From contig NZ_JAMXFA010000036.1 of the NCBI RefSeq assembly GCF_025370785.1, forward strand, positions 1 to 64,000: a stretch of 64,000 nucleotides of DNA. The letters are read 5' to 3'. Source of the stretch: Laspinema olomoucense D3b. GTDB lineage: Bacteria; Cyanobacteriota; Cyanobacteriia; Cyanobacteriales; Laspinemataceae. Every line of letters starts with the position of its first letter. Positions within the stretch are counted from its first letter, which is position 1. Positions 43,842 through 52,838 of this stretch are shown in pieces. A program made the translations under genes and the position numbers. The notes beneath the pieces were generated by a model, which did not search any database, had not been told where the DNA came from, and saw nothing but the letters and a program-made list of their open reading frames with translations.

Positions 43842-44270
43842 TTAGCGACCTAATGGGGCGAGAGCGGGTTGGGTTAACTGATCAATGGAGAGCGATCGCA
43901 TCACCGCTTCAATTTTATTGTTGCCACCAATCTCAAAAAACAAATGAGTCCAGTCGGAAGCAGGAAGAGAGAGGTTTTCTAACCAAGGAGAGGGCGTAAC
44001 TTGACCCCATCCCACAATCGTACCCAACGTTTGGGGAGGTTGAATCTCTGTTTCTAGGTTGGGGTTGATTTGGACATCCAGCCGAATGCAAGAACAGAGA
44101 ACCAGTTTCATGGGTTGGTCAACCGATGCCACTTCAGAACCAGAACCCCTACCATTGAGTTCCCAGTAGTAGTTCAGATTCAAAACATAATCATAAGGAA
44201 ACTGCCAACCCATTGACAGTAATTCAGATTCCGTAAAGTCGTATTGTTGCCAAACTTCTTGAAATTGCAT
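43842..44270 (-). CDS. Putative immunity protein next to a toxin-like gene
   Basis: 142 residues, no recognised family. It is acidic and mixed alpha/beta, with QYDFTESELLSMGWQFPYDY at the N-terminus and WTHLFFEIGGNNKIEAVMRS near the end. It begins 30 bases after the stop of the toxin-like gene on the same strand, the usual place of an immunity gene in polymorphic toxin loci. The role is inferred from position and composition only. Confidence 0.5.
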   Translation of the reverse strand: MQFQEVWQQYDFTESELLSMGWQFPYDYVLNLNYYWELNGRGSGSEVASVDQPMKLVLCSCIRLDVQINPNLETEIQPPQTLGTIVGWGQVTPSPWLENLSLPASDWTHLFFEIGGNNKIEAVMRSLSIDQLTQPALAPLGR

Positions 44271-44300
44271 AATTCTTTTTAATTAATATGATTGATAGAA

Positions 44301-44621
44301 TTAAGGAATCAGCGAAAAATGGGTTTCTCCTCTAGTTCCCGGTTTACCGAATGCGTTCAAAGGTTGCTCGCCTGGTGCACCACCTCCAGGGCCATTGTAA
44401 ACTCTGGCATAACAGGAACCATCCGGTTTGCTCATAATTCTAACGCTGCATTGATGTCCAGGACTTGTCCAGATGTTTCCCTGACCGCTTTTAGAACCCC
44501 CTTGGGCTAGGGTTGATGTCCAACCGGAAGCAGTGAGAGTGATTTCTAAGGTAGTTTTATCAATACCTTTGCCCAGTAGATTGAGGACATCTATGGCAGT
44601 TAAAATGTTACCTGATGGCAT
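44301..44621 (-). CDS. Free-standing polymorphic-toxin C-terminal domain-like protein
   Basis: 106 residues. The second half, CSVRIMSKPDGSCYARVYN then ...QPLNAFGKPGTRGETHFSL, follows the pattern seen at the C-terminal ends of bacterial polymorphic (Rhs/CDI-type) toxins (VRIM...YVR.YN..GQPLD..GKP....THI), a small nuclease-like domain. No delivery domain precedes it; the first half (GNILTAIDVLNLLGKGIDKT) is helical. It may be an orphan toxin tip, a displaced cassette, or a solitary effector. Pattern recognition only; a profile search is needed to settle it. Confidence 0.5.
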   Translation of the reverse strand: MPSGNILTAIDVLNLLGKGIDKTTLEITLTASGWTSTLAQGGSKSGQGNIWTSPGHQCSVRIMSKPDGSCYARVYNGPGGGAPGEQPLNAFGKPGTRGETHFSLIP

Positions 44622-44642
44622 AATTTCAAGGAGTCTTGTGGC

Positions 44643-44846
44643 ATGAGTAAGGATTGGCTATATTAGGAGCAAGCAGCATTGCGGTTGCTGGAGGAGCGAG
44701 AAAAGCGCTATCAGGAAACGTTAGCGCAATTGCAGGAAAAAATTACAGCAGGCATCGACTCCCTGGATCGAGGTAAAGGGATTGATGGGGAAACGGCACT
44801 TCAGAAGCTGCGGGAAAAGATAATCAGTCGGTCTCAAGAGCAATGA
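44643..44846 (+). pseudogene. Antitoxin-like helical protein with an early in-frame TAG
   Basis: From ATG 44643 the frame reads MSKDWLY, TAG (44664-44666), then continues in frame with EQAALRLLEEREKRYQETLA, QLQEKITAGIDSLDRGKGID and GETALQKLREKIISRSQEQ to TGA at 44846. The downstream part is a clear coding sequence of ParD/CopG-tail-like antitoxin type, and its N-terminus matches the expected start before the stop. A TTG at 44679 could restart translation. Likely a nonsense-mutated antitoxin without a toxin. Confidence 0.5.
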
Positions 44847-45177
44847 GTATTAATCCCTAATCCAGTTGTAAAAAGTCCGTTTTCTCTATTTTCTCTTTTA
44901 GCCCGCGCAGGCGGGCTTCGTCTGTGTAGCTCCACCCTTTAGGGTGTGAGTTCAGAGGAACTGAACGCTCTACACCCCTTTTTCTACAAGCAATGTAGCA
45001 GTTGCACTGGCGGATTGAAGCGACGGACAGGCCATAGATGGATCCTTAAGTTAAAAAAACTTAACAAAAATTCTCATCGATTCAGTCTAACCTAACCCTT
45101 TAGAGGTTATTTTTTATGGCCTCTTGCGAAGGCGATAGGTCCGCTGTTTTATTAAAGTTGGAAAGTTAAGGAAGCGA
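44847..45177. other. Intergenic region upstream of heme oxygenase with a dispersed double-hairpin repeat
   Basis: It holds the hairpin AGCCCGCGCAGGCGGGCT (44900-44917) and, 15 bases on, CCACCCTTTAGGGTGTG (44932-44948), a repeat also found at 63457-63505 and, in part, at 55955-55972. The later part (45040-45177) is AT-rich with TTAAGTT/AACTTAA symmetry and should carry the ho1 promoter; TTAAGGAAGCG precedes the ATG. Confidence 0.6.
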
Positions 45178-45891
45178 ATGAGTAGCAATTTAGCAACAAA
45201 ACTGCGTGAAGGCACGAAAAAGTCTCACAGCATGGCCGAAAATGTGGGTTTTGTCAAGTGCTTTTTAAAAGGAACGGTTGAGAAAAGCTCTTATCGGACT
45301 CTGGTGCGGAATCTCTACTTCGTCTATTCGGCGATGGAAGAGGAGATGGAACGGCATCGCAATCACCCGATTCTGTCTCAGATTTACTTTCCTGAACTGA
45401 ACCGCAAGGCAAGTTTAGAGCAAGATTTAGCTTTCTACTATGGCAGCAACTGGCGCGAGCAGGTGGCTCCTTCTGAGGCGGCTCAAGCCTATATTCAGCG
45501 GATCCGGGAAGTGTCGGAAACGGCCCCAGAACTGTTGGTGGCTCATTCCTACACCCGTTATTTGGGCGATTTGTCCGGGGGTCAAATTCTCAAGGGAATT
45601 GCTCAACGGGCGATGAATTTAGAGGGTGATGGAACTGCTTTTTATGAGTTTGAGCAGATTTCTGATGAGAAGGCGTTCAAAACTCAGTATCGGGCGGCGA
45701 TGAACAATTTGCCGATTGATGATGCGGATGCCGATCGCATTGTGGATGAAGCCAATCATGCTTTCGGGTTGAACATGAATATGTTTAAGGAACTCGAAGG
45801 GAGCTTGATTAAGGCGATCGGGCAAATGGTGTTTAATGCCCTGACTCGTCGTCGCAATCGTGGCAACACGGAACTGGCAACGGCTGAATAA
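45178..45891 (+). CDS. ho1: Heme oxygenase (biliverdin-forming)
   Basis: 237 residues, the normal cyanobacterial HO1 length. It opens heme to biliverdin IX-alpha, CO and iron with ferredoxin electrons, the first step to phycocyanobilin for phycobilisomes and phytochromes. The proximal heme ligand is His in GTKKSHSMAENVGFVKC (about residue 17), and the distal helix glycine motif is LGDLSGGQILKGI. The GNTELATAE tail is variable. It is a single gene; the other bilin genes are not in the window. Confidence 0.96.
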   Translation: MSSNLATKLREGTKKSHSMAENVGFVKCFLKGTVEKSSYRTLVRNLYFVYSAMEEEMERHRNHPILSQIYFPELNRKASLEQDLAFYYGSNWREQVAPSEAAQAYIQRIREVSETAPELLVAHSYTRYLGDLSGGQILKGIAQRAMNLEGDGTAFYEFEQISDEKAFKTQYRAAMNNLPIDDADADRIVDEANHAFGLNMNMFKELEGSLIKAIGQMVFNALTRRRNRGNTELATAE

Positions 45892-46071
45892 TCTCTCAAG
45901 AGTGAACGGAGCGATCGCCTATTGGCGCTGGGCAGTAAAGTCGAGTGTCAATGGGCGATCGCTCCGGTTCGTTGAGGGGATTCACGAAAAGGCTTCACAA
46001 CCCTTGTTGTCTAAGGAAGCGACAAACGCTCTCAGGTCCTTGTCAAGGTTTTGTAAAACCTCAAGGGCCAG

Positions 46072-47577
46072 TTAAGAACCCCCAGAACCGGACTTCAGGG
46101 CGATCGCCGCTTCAATATCGCCCAATTCATCCAGAATTTGCCCTAATTTGTCCCGGAGTAAGCGGCATTGGGTACTGTCAACCTTGCTCGTTTCTAACAG
46201 TTTGAGAGCGGTTGCATAGGCGCGACTTGCTTCTAGGAGTTTCCCCGCATCCTGGAACGTATCCCCTAAAATTTGATAGGTTTGGGTGAGTGTTGGATTG
46301 AGTTTGAGGGATTGTTGACAGAGGGTCAATGCCCGGTTTAATTGTCCTTGGTGATAGGCAAGTTCGGCTTGTTGAGTGAGGGTTTCAGCGGTTGGAGGAA
46401 CGGAGGGAGTATTCAATCCACAGAGGTGACTTAACCAGTCAATCCAGGTAGTGGCACGCACCTCCCAAGTGCAGGAATGATGGATATAGTCCACCTGTTT
46501 TTGGAGTTGGGATTCAGCATTGAACGCTTGCAAATCTGCGATCGCCTGCACCGTTGTCTCAACAAACCGACTCGCATAATTTTGCCAATCGGTTCTTGAG
46601 GAAAATTGCCAATCCCTAACGGTTGAAAATCCCTGAACATCCTCAACCGAAACTAAGGGACAAAAACCGGCTGTTGTTTCCGCGAGTGCCGCTAAATTGC
46701 TCGTCACCACCCGACATCCACTTGCCATTGCTTCCATCACTGCAATACAAGAGGTTTCTTGGAAAGTATTGGGATAGGTTAAGACAGAAACAGAGCGCAA
46801 CTGGTGAGCGAGTTCCGGTTGAGAAACGGACCCTAAATATTCTACTCCTTCCATTTCTCGACAGCGCTGATAGAGGGAACCATAGACGGATTCATCGATA
46901 TCTTCCCGCAGTTGGTAGACTTTTTTACTGGAGAAAACTTTGAGGATAGTTCCGGGCACCGCTTGGCGAATTTTTGGGAAAATAGATAAGAGTAAATCTA
47001 ATCCTCGGAAGGGAGTGCTGGTGTAGGCGAGAAGGGGAGGATGAGGTTTATGAGAGAGGATAGAAGTATCGGGGGGAAAGAGGTTTTGAAAGGCGGGGGC
47101 GATCGCATTCCTCAGAATTGCACTGCGAGCGGAATTAATGTTAAAAGCTACTTCAAATTGATGTCGCTGCCACTCACTAACAAAGGCAAATCCATCATAA
47201 ACATCTCGTTCCGCCGGATTTTCTAACGGCTGCATTGCGTTGAGGTTAGGAAGCTGTTGAGTCCACAAAATTAAGCGAATTTTATCCCCAAAGAATTGCC
47301 GGAGTGGGATACCTTTGCCTGCCACATTTAAAATAATGGCTACATCCAGCGATCGGCGCACTGTCTCCGAAATACTATTTAAGGGAAAAGCTAAGCAGTT
47401 TACCCCCCGGGAAATCCCCGGGTTAGACGTTTGATTAAAAACAAACACCTCATGACCCTGTTGTGCCAATTGTTCCGCTAAATAACATAAAGCAGATTGA
47501 GAACCACCCATTGGCATCTGATAGGCGCTTTCTACCCGGTAATCCCAATCGGAAGTGTCTATAAATGCAATTTTCAT
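46072..47577 (-). CDS. GT4-type glycosyltransferase with C-terminal TPR repeats
   Basis: 501 residues from ATG 47577 (MKIAFIDTSDWDYRVESAYQ). The N-terminal part has MPMGGSQSALCYLAEQLAQQ, the usual glycine/Ser-rich acceptor-side loop; the C-terminal catalytic part has LAYTSTPFRGLDLL and the E-x7-E motif in QETSCIAVMEAMASGC, typical of retaining GT-B transferases. From about residue 400 come at least two tetratricopeptide repeats (AELAYHQGQLNRALTLCQQS, YQILGDTFQDAGKLLEASRA). It is likely to transfer sugars to cell-surface glycans, with TPRs for protein contacts; donor and acceptor are unknown. Divergent from rpiA. Confidence 0.88.
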   Translation of the reverse strand: MKIAFIDTSDWDYRVESAYQMPMGGSQSALCYLAEQLAQQGHEVFVFNQTSNPGISRGVNCLAFPLNSISETVRRSLDVAIILNVAGKGIPLRQFFGDKIRLILWTQQLPNLNAMQPLENPAERDVYDGFAFVSEWQRHQFEVAFNINSARSAILRNAIAPAFQNLFPPDTSILSHKPHPPLLAYTSTPFRGLDLLLSIFPKIRQAVPGTILKVFSSKKVYQLREDIDESVYGSLYQRCREMEGVEYLGSVSQPELAHQLRSVSVLTYPNTFQETSCIAVMEAMASGCRVVTSNLAALAETTAGFCPLVSVEDVQGFSTVRDWQFSSRTDWQNYASRFVETTVQAIADLQAFNAESQLQKQVDYIHHSCTWEVRATTWIDWLSHLCGLNTPSVPPTAETLTQQAELAYHQGQLNRALTLCQQSLKLNPTLTQTYQILGDTFQDAGKLLEASRAYATALKLLETSKVDSTQCRLLRDKLGQILDELGDIEAAIALKSGSGGS

Positions 47578-47805
47578 ACCAAGTTTACAGCGGGAGAAAC
47601 GATTGGAAACAGGTTCGGAACCCAGGGGTGACTTGAGCCACCATCCCTTAGACATCGACACCCATTGATAATATCACCCAGGACTGGATCAGTCATCAGG
47701 ACGGGAAAAAATGCGCGATGGGGACAGGAACAGGGTAAATTTGACAGTGGAGTTTATTTTAACTGTCGTTCTGTCCCAGAGGGGACAAACATAGGAGTGG
47801 ATCTG

Positions 47806-48504
47806 ATGAGTACAGCAAATGCCATGAAACGCGAAGTCGGCAAGGCAGCCGCGCAACGAGTGAAATCTGGTTCCATCGTGGGATTAGGGACGGGTTCTAC
47901 CACCGCTTATACCATTGAGTTCCTCGGGGAACGGCTTAAAAATGGGGATTTAAAAGATATTAAAGGGATTCCGACTTCGTTTCAGGCATCAGTGCTGGCG
48001 AAACAGTTTGGTATTCCTTTAACGACTTTAGATGAAGTCGATCGCATTGATATTGCTATTGATGGTGCTGATGAAGTTGATCCCCATAAAAACCTGATTA
48101 AAGGCGGCGGTGCAGCACATACTCGCGAGAAAATTGTAGATTGTCTAGCGGATATATTTATCGTAGTGGTAGATAGTTCTAAATTGGTGGATAAATTGGG
48201 TTCTACCTTTTTATTACCCGTTGAAGTATTGCCGATGGCAATGACGCCGGTGATGGCGGCAATTAAAAAGTTAGGGGGAGTACCCGAATTGCGGATGGGG
48301 GTGAAGAAAGCCGGACCCGTGATTACGGATCAAGGGAATTTTGTGATTGATGTGAAATTTGAGAGCATTGACAATCCAGCGGAATTAGAAAAGACTCTCA
48401 ACAATATTCCCGGCGTGTTGGAAAATGGGTTATTTGTTGGGGTCACTGATGTGGTGTTAGTGGGTGAAGTGGTAGATGGTAAAACTGTGATTCGGGAACT
48501 GTAA
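47806..48504 (+). CDS. rpiA: Ribose-5-phosphate isomerase A
   Basis: 232 residues from ATG 47806 ([20 protein letters not shown]), preceded by TAGGAG; the frame is open upstream but without family sequence. It interconverts ribose-5-phosphate and ribulose-5-phosphate in the Calvin and pentose phosphate pathways. Motifs: [12 protein letters not shown] (phosphate), AIDGADEVD with catalytic Asp/Asp, [13 protein letters not shown] with the lysine and Glu, and PVEVLPMA. Confidence 0.96.
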   Translation: MSTANAMKREVGKAAAQRVKSGSIVGLGTGSTTAYTIEFLGERLKNGDLKDIKGIPTSFQASVLAKQFGIPLTTLDEVDRIDIAIDGADEVDPHKNLIKGGGAAHTREKIVDCLADIFIVVVDSSKLVDKLGSTFLLPVEVLPMAMTPVMAAIKKLGGVPELRMGVKKAGPVITDQGNFVIDVKFESIDNPAELEKTLNNIPGVLENGLFVGVTDVVLVGEVVDGKTVIREL

Positions 48505-48560
48505 ACTGGGCGATCGCCTATCCAGGTTCAGGCATTTTACAGCCATTGCATCATTCACAA

Positions 48561-48622
48561 CCCGGGAGTGGGAGCGTCTTGCTCCCTTGCTATAATAGTG
48601 AGCAAGACACTCCCAATCCGGG
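48561..48622. repeat. Long imperfect inverted repeat (GTCTTGCTC type)
   Basis: The left arm 48561-48584 and right arm 48600-48622 are reverse complements at about 20 of 23 positions and end in CCCGG at both tips. It includes the GTCTTGCTC/GAGCAAGAC core that is related to the GCATCTTGCTC repeats at 57480-57665. It lies after rpiA and may end its transcript. Confidence 0.7.
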
Positions 48623-48680
48623 CTTTGATGACAACTTCCGATGAAATGCAATCTAAATTATTAAATTACAGCTCAAATTT

Positions 48681-49868
48681 ATGATCATGCAATACCGACG
48701 CTTTGGACGAACTGAATTGCAAATGCCGGTATTTTCTTGTGGCGGCATGAGATATCAGTACAAGTGGCAGGATGTACCGCAATCCACGATTCCCGCGAAT
48801 AATCAAGAAAATGTAGAAGCGATTATCCGGCGTTCCCTGGAAGTGGGGATTAATCACATTGAAACCGCCAGGGGATACGGCACCTCTGAAATCCAACTGG
48901 GCGAAATTCTCCCCAACTTACCCCGAAAACAACTCATCGTCCAAACCAAAGTAGAACCGACAGAAAACCCGGAGAAATTTCGAGCAACTTTGGAACAATC
49001 TTTGTCTAATTTAAAATTAGATTATGTGGATTTATTGGGAATTCATGGAATTAATACTCCTGAATTATTAGACTACAGCATTCGTCCTGGGGGATGTTTG
49101 GATGTAGTCAAAGAGTTTCAAGCTCAAGGCAGAGTTCGGTTTGTCGGGTTTTCCACTCATGCGCCAACTGACGTAATTGTCAAGGCAATTAACACCAATT
49201 GCTTTGATTATGTAAACTTACATTGGTACTATATCAATCAGGGAAACTGGCCTGCCATTGAAGCGGCAACCCAACAGGATATGGGGGTATTTATTATTAG
49301 TCCCTCTAATAAAGGGGGAAACCTCTACAGTCCTCCGGAAAGATTAGTAGAACTCTGCCGACCCCTAAGTCCAATGGTATTTAATAACCTGTTTTGCTTG
49401 TCTCATCCCCAAGTGCATACATTGAGTATTGGTGCATCCAAACCCACAGATTTTGATGAACATTTGAGAAGTTTAGAACTTTTAGAAAAAGCCGAGGAAC
49501 TTTTACCCCCGATTATTGAGCGGTTAGAACAAGCGGCGATCGCCCGATTTGGAGAAGATTGGGTAAAAAGCTGGCATATCGGCTTACCCACCCCGGAAGA
49601 AACCCCCAATTCGATTAATATTTACCAGATTTTATGGCTAAGAAATCTGGCGATCGCCTATGATATGGTCGAATATGCCAAAATGCGCTATAATTTACTT
49701 GGAAATGGTAACCATTGGTTCCCTGGGGAAAAAGCCGAAGCCAGCGAAACTTTAGATTTTACCCCCTGTCTAGCACGCAGTCCTCACGCCGATAAAATCC
49801 CTGGACTTTTAGCTGATGCTCATCAGTTACTCGGCGGTGAAAGTGTGAAACGACTCTCTCAACAATAA
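48681..49868 (+). CDS. Aldo/keto reductase family protein
   Basis: 395 residues. TIM-barrel AKR: GRTELQMPVFSCGGMRYQYK at the N-terminus, HIETARGYGTSEIQLGEIL with the catalytic Tyr (the usual Asp before it is Glu here), LIVQTKVEP with Lys, and LLGIHGIN with His, so the tetrad is kept apart from Asp-to-Glu. It belongs to the longer AKR group often carrying a C-terminal iron-sulfur extension, but no CxxCxxC cluster is seen. Start may be 48681 or 48687. The substrate is unknown. It is probably transcribed with the following SGNH and lipoprotein genes (gaps 12 and 8 bases). Confidence 0.9.
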   Translation: MIMQYRRFGRTELQMPVFSCGGMRYQYKWQDVPQSTIPANNQENVEAIIRRSLEVGINHIETARGYGTSEIQLGEILPNLPRKQLIVQTKVEPTENPEKFRATLEQSLSNLKLDYVDLLGIHGINTPELLDYSIRPGGCLDVVKEFQAQGRVRFVGFSTHAPTDVIVKAINTNCFDYVNLHWYYINQGNWPAIEAATQQDMGVFIISPSNKGGNLYSPPERLVELCRPLSPMVFNNLFCLSHPQVHTLSIGASKPTDFDEHLRSLELLEKAEELLPPIIERLEQAAIARFGEDWVKSWHIGLPTPEETPNSINIYQILWLRNLAIAYDMVEYAKMRYNLLGNGNHWFPGEKAEASETLDFTPCLARSPHADKIPGLLADAHQLLGGESVKRLSQQ

Positions 49869-49880
49869 TATGTTCAAAAT

Positions 49881-50477
49881 ATGACAGCAAGCCGGATATG
49901 TTTTGTCGGTGACTCCTTTATCAACGGAACCGGAGACCCACAATACTTAGGCTGGACCGGCAGAATTGTTGCAGCAGCTTGTCAAGCGGGAGAAGAAATT
50001 ACCTATTATAATCTCGGGGTCCGACGAGATACCTCGGCGGATATTTTAAAGCGGTGGCTGCCGGAAGTTTCCCATCGCTTACCCCCGGATTGTAACGGAA
50101 AAGTCCTATTTTCTTTCGGTGCAAACGATATTACCCTCGAAAAAGGAAAAACTCGCATAGACTTTCCGGACTCCCTGAACAATGCATGGCAGATCCTTGA
50201 ACAGGCGAAATTGTTGTTTCCGGTGTTAATGGTGAGTTCTCCTCCCCTTGGCGATCGCGAAGACAACTTGAGACTGGCTGCGCTGTCCAACCAATTTGAG
50301 CAAATTTGCTTTAATCTGTCCATCCCTTATTTAGATGTTTTAACCCCCCTTCAAAACTCTCCCATCTGGATAAATGAAGTGGCGGCTAATGATGGAGCAC
50401 ATCCTCAATCCGCAGGATATGCAGAATTGGCAGAATTGGTAAAGAATTGGTTAGGCTGGATATCTTGGATTAACTAA
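49881..50477 (+). CDS. SGNH/GDSL-type hydrolase, cytoplasmic
   Basis: 198 residues with all four SGNH blocks: ICFVGDSFINGTGD (Ser), YYNLGVRRDTSADIL (Gly), LFSFGANDITLEKG (Asn) and NDGAHPQSAGYAEL (Asp-x2-His). No signal peptide. This is the lysophospholipase/esterase-like type found widely in cyanobacteria. It starts 12 bases after the aldo/keto reductase and ends 8 before the lipoprotein gene, forming a probable operon. Substrate unknown. Confidence 0.88.
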   Translation: MTASRICFVGDSFINGTGDPQYLGWTGRIVAAACQAGEEITYYNLGVRRDTSADILKRWLPEVSHRLPPDCNGKVLFSFGANDITLEKGKTRIDFPDSLNNAWQILEQAKLLFPVLMVSSPPLGDREDNLRLAALSNQFEQICFNLSIPYLDVLTPLQNSPIWINEVAANDGAHPQSAGYAELAELVKNWLGWISWIN

Positions 50478-50485
50478 AAGAAGAC

Positions 50486-51382
50486 ATGAATACCTTAAAA
50501 CTTTCCCTCCCCAAGCCAAAAACTCAAATTTCTCTAACCCTTTTAAGTCTTCTACTCCTTTTACCCGGACTAAATAGCTGCACAATCCCAGGGAAGAATA
50601 GCACTCCAACTATCCCAGAAGCCGAAAAAGATCTACCGGAACAGCGATTTTTAGAATTTCCGGGATGGCTAGGATTTGGGACCAAAGTGCAACAAGATGG
50701 GGTCAGTAAGTTTCCCTTTTCTCCAACCAGTGGGGAATCACAAATTGCCATGTTTTCTGAACAGTGGTCGTTAGTTGATCCCGGAACTCCTTTGGTGGCG
50801 ATCGCACCGGGAATTCGCGAAGAAGTGACCTTGCGGCGCTGGCAAAATGAACCCTACGGTTGTGACAACAGTCCCACCCCAATGGCAACCTTTAATGCCT
50901 CTCAAACCTTCCCAGAAGGAGCAGTTTGGGTATTGCCTCCCTCTCAAGGAGATGCTGCTACTGCCTTAACCGTAGAAACCCTACCCCTGGAGCGCATTCC
51001 CGAGGGAGTCTTGCGTCGAGATCCGCCCGATGCCAAGCAAATCCGCGCCTGGGAAGCGGGAGAAACCATCATTGTATTGGAACAAACCGGCGAGAAGACG
51101 GCAATGTTAACAGTTGCTGACAATGCCGGAACCGCTCTCTACACCAACCCGGTGGAAATTTTGTCGATACCGGGTTCTTACGAGAAACCGATTGATTTTT
51201 CTCAACGCTTTCAACCGGGAATTCCTCAACCCATTGGTGCGTTCCAATTCCAAAATAATGCCGTTCCCCTCTTGGTGTTTTGGCGTTCCAGTTTTGAGGG
51301 TCACAGCTTTGAGGCAGTGGTTCCTAGACCCGATCGCCTAGAGTCCGTGGATCTGGGTTCCGTCTACTATTGTGCCTTTTAA
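50486..51382 (+). CDS. Predicted lipoprotein of unknown function
   Basis: 298 residues. Signal sequence (ISLTLLSLLLLLPGLNSCTI) with a lipobox LNSC at about residue 32, so the mature protein should be lipid-anchored at Cys32. The mature part is beta-rich and Pro/Glu-rich without a domain I recognise; two further cysteines (YGCDNS and YYCAF at the very end) may pair. It is the third gene of the apparent operon starting at 48681. Confidence 0.7.
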   Translation: MNTLKLSLPKPKTQISLTLLSLLLLLPGLNSCTIPGKNSTPTIPEAEKDLPEQRFLEFPGWLGFGTKVQQDGVSKFPFSPTSGESQIAMFSEQWSLVDPGTPLVAIAPGIREEVTLRRWQNEPYGCDNSPTPMATFNASQTFPEGAVWVLPPSQGDAATALTVETLPLERIPEGVLRRDPPDAKQIRAWEAGETIIVLEQTGEKTAMLTVADNAGTALYTNPVEILSIPGSYEKPIDFSQRFQPGIPQPIGAFQFQNNAVPLLVFWRSSFEGHSFEAVVPRPDRLESVDLGSVYYCAF

Positions 51383-51588
51383 ACGAACCGGCAGCCACTA
51401 AATCCTTGTCCCGTCCCCACTCCAATACATGGGGGAGGGCTTTTTCATCTTTACCCAGACTTGCTAACCCCGTTCCGGGGTTGGGTCCACCCCATCCCTC
51501 ATTCCCCCCCGAGGGGATGTTACCCTAGAGGGAATCGGAAACATGAACCCGATCGCAGAACCCTAACTCGAATATTGAGGAGTCAAAC

Positions 51589-52731
51589 GTGGTTGCAAGT
51601 CCCGAACAACAACAAGCAACAACCCAAATCAACAGCAGCAGTCATTCCCACGGCGATCGCGTCGCTGTTTTATTGATGGGGTATGGAGAAGTCGAAAGTT
51701 ATGACGACTTCGCCAACTATAACGAACAAGCACTGAATCTGCTCACGGCGAAGTTCGCACCCGTTCCAAGCTGGATCTACCCCCCCCTAGCCAAATTACT
51801 CGCTATCTTTGATTTCCATGAGTGGAGTCATCAGCATGGCAAATTCATCTCCCCTCACAACGCCATTTTTGAGAAACAGCGTGAGGGAATCGAGCATGAG
51901 CTGCAACATCAGTGGGGCGATCGCATTAAAGTCTTCAAAGCTTTTAACTTTTGTGCGCCGCATCTTCCCGAGCAGGTTCTCACCCAAATTAAAGCCGAAG
52001 GATTTGATAAACTGCTGATTTATCCCCTGTTAGTAGTCGATTCTATCTTTACCAGCGGTATTGCCGTAGAACAAGTCAATTTAGCCTTAGAAAATCTCAA
52101 AGATGGCAATGGCGAACATTGGGTTAAGGATATGCGATATATCCCTTCTTTTTATAACCAACCCGCCTATATCAATTTGATGGCACAAATGGTCGAACAA
52201 ACCATTGCCGCTGAACTCACAGGGGAACATCTCGCCTCACAAATCGGGATTGTGTTAATGAATCACGGTTGTCCTCACAAGGCCAAAGGCTTTACTTCGG
52301 GAATTACGGAAAGTCAGGCCCTGTATGATGCAGTCCGGGATAAGCTGATTGAGCGCTATCCTCTGATTTCCGTGGGTTGGCTGAATCACCAAACCCCGTT
52401 AATCGAATGGACGCAGCCGAATGCCACCCTCGCCGCCGAAAACTTGATCCAACTCGGAGCAAAAGCCGTTGTGTTTATGCCGATCGGGTTTGCCACGGAA
52501 AATCATGAAACCCTGCTGGATGTGCATCATATTATCCATGATTTAGAAAAACGGCACTCGGATGTCAGTTATATTCAAATGCCCTGTGTGAACGAACAGC
52601 CAGAGTTTTTGAAAATGGTGGCAGAATGGGCGAACCCTTTAATTGAAGAGTTACTCAGCGATCGCGCTGCGGTAGCCGGAACCCCCTTAGTGGCGGCTCC
52701 TCACACCCATCACCATCACCACCATCACTAA
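51589..52731 (+). CDS. Ferrochelatase-family protein with natural poly-His tail
   Basis: 380 residues from a GTG at 51589 with TTGAGGAGT upstream. The core resembles ferrochelatase/CbiX-type chelatases: RVAVLLMGYGEVESYDDFAN at the N-terminus, FKAFNFCAPHLPEQVLTQIK with a conserved His, GIVLMNHGCPHKAKGF and the C-terminal VVFMPIGFATENHETLLDVH with His/Glu, like the ferrochelatase active-site H and E. It lacks the CAB-type C-terminal helix of the main cyanobacterial HemH, so it is a paralogue. The end is His-rich (HTHHHHHHH), fitting metal binding. It may insert or carry a divalent metal; substrate not established. Confidence 0.75.
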   Translation: MVASPEQQQATTQINSSSHSHGDRVAVLLMGYGEVESYDDFANYNEQALNLLTAKFAPVPSWIYPPLAKLLAIFDFHEWSHQHGKFISPHNAIFEKQREGIEHELQHQWGDRIKVFKAFNFCAPHLPEQVLTQIKAEGFDKLLIYPLLVVDSIFTSGIAVEQVNLALENLKDGNGEHWVKDMRYIPSFYNQPAYINLMAQMVEQTIAAELTGEHLASQIGIVLMNHGCPHKAKGFTSGITESQALYDAVRDKLIERYPLISVGWLNHQTPLIEWTQPNATLAAENLIQLGAKAVVFMPIGFATENHETLLDVHHIIHDLEKRHSDVSYIQMPCVNEQPEFLKMVAEWANPLIEELLSDRAAVAGTPLVAAPHTHHHHHHH

Positions 52732-52810
52732 AAATCTATCCTCCGGTAGAGAGGGGATCGCACATGGCTGGTGATCCCTCTGTGAAGTGAAATTACAGAA
52801 AAATCAACGG

Positions 52811-52838
52811 ACCCGTTTTCCCTGGGAAGACGGGTTTT
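52811..52838 (+). terminator. Hairpin after the ferrochelatase-like gene
   Basis: ACCCGTTTTCC (52811-52821) pairs with GGAAGACGGGT (52825-52835) with one mismatch, followed by TTTTGTCC. It lies 80 bases after the stop. Confidence 0.7.

Noticed and set aside
52700-52731. Vector-derived His tag
   Set aside because: The His codons continue a natural reading frame with normal downstream genomic sequence; mixed CAT/CAC codons and flanking Thr-His fit a natural His-rich tail.
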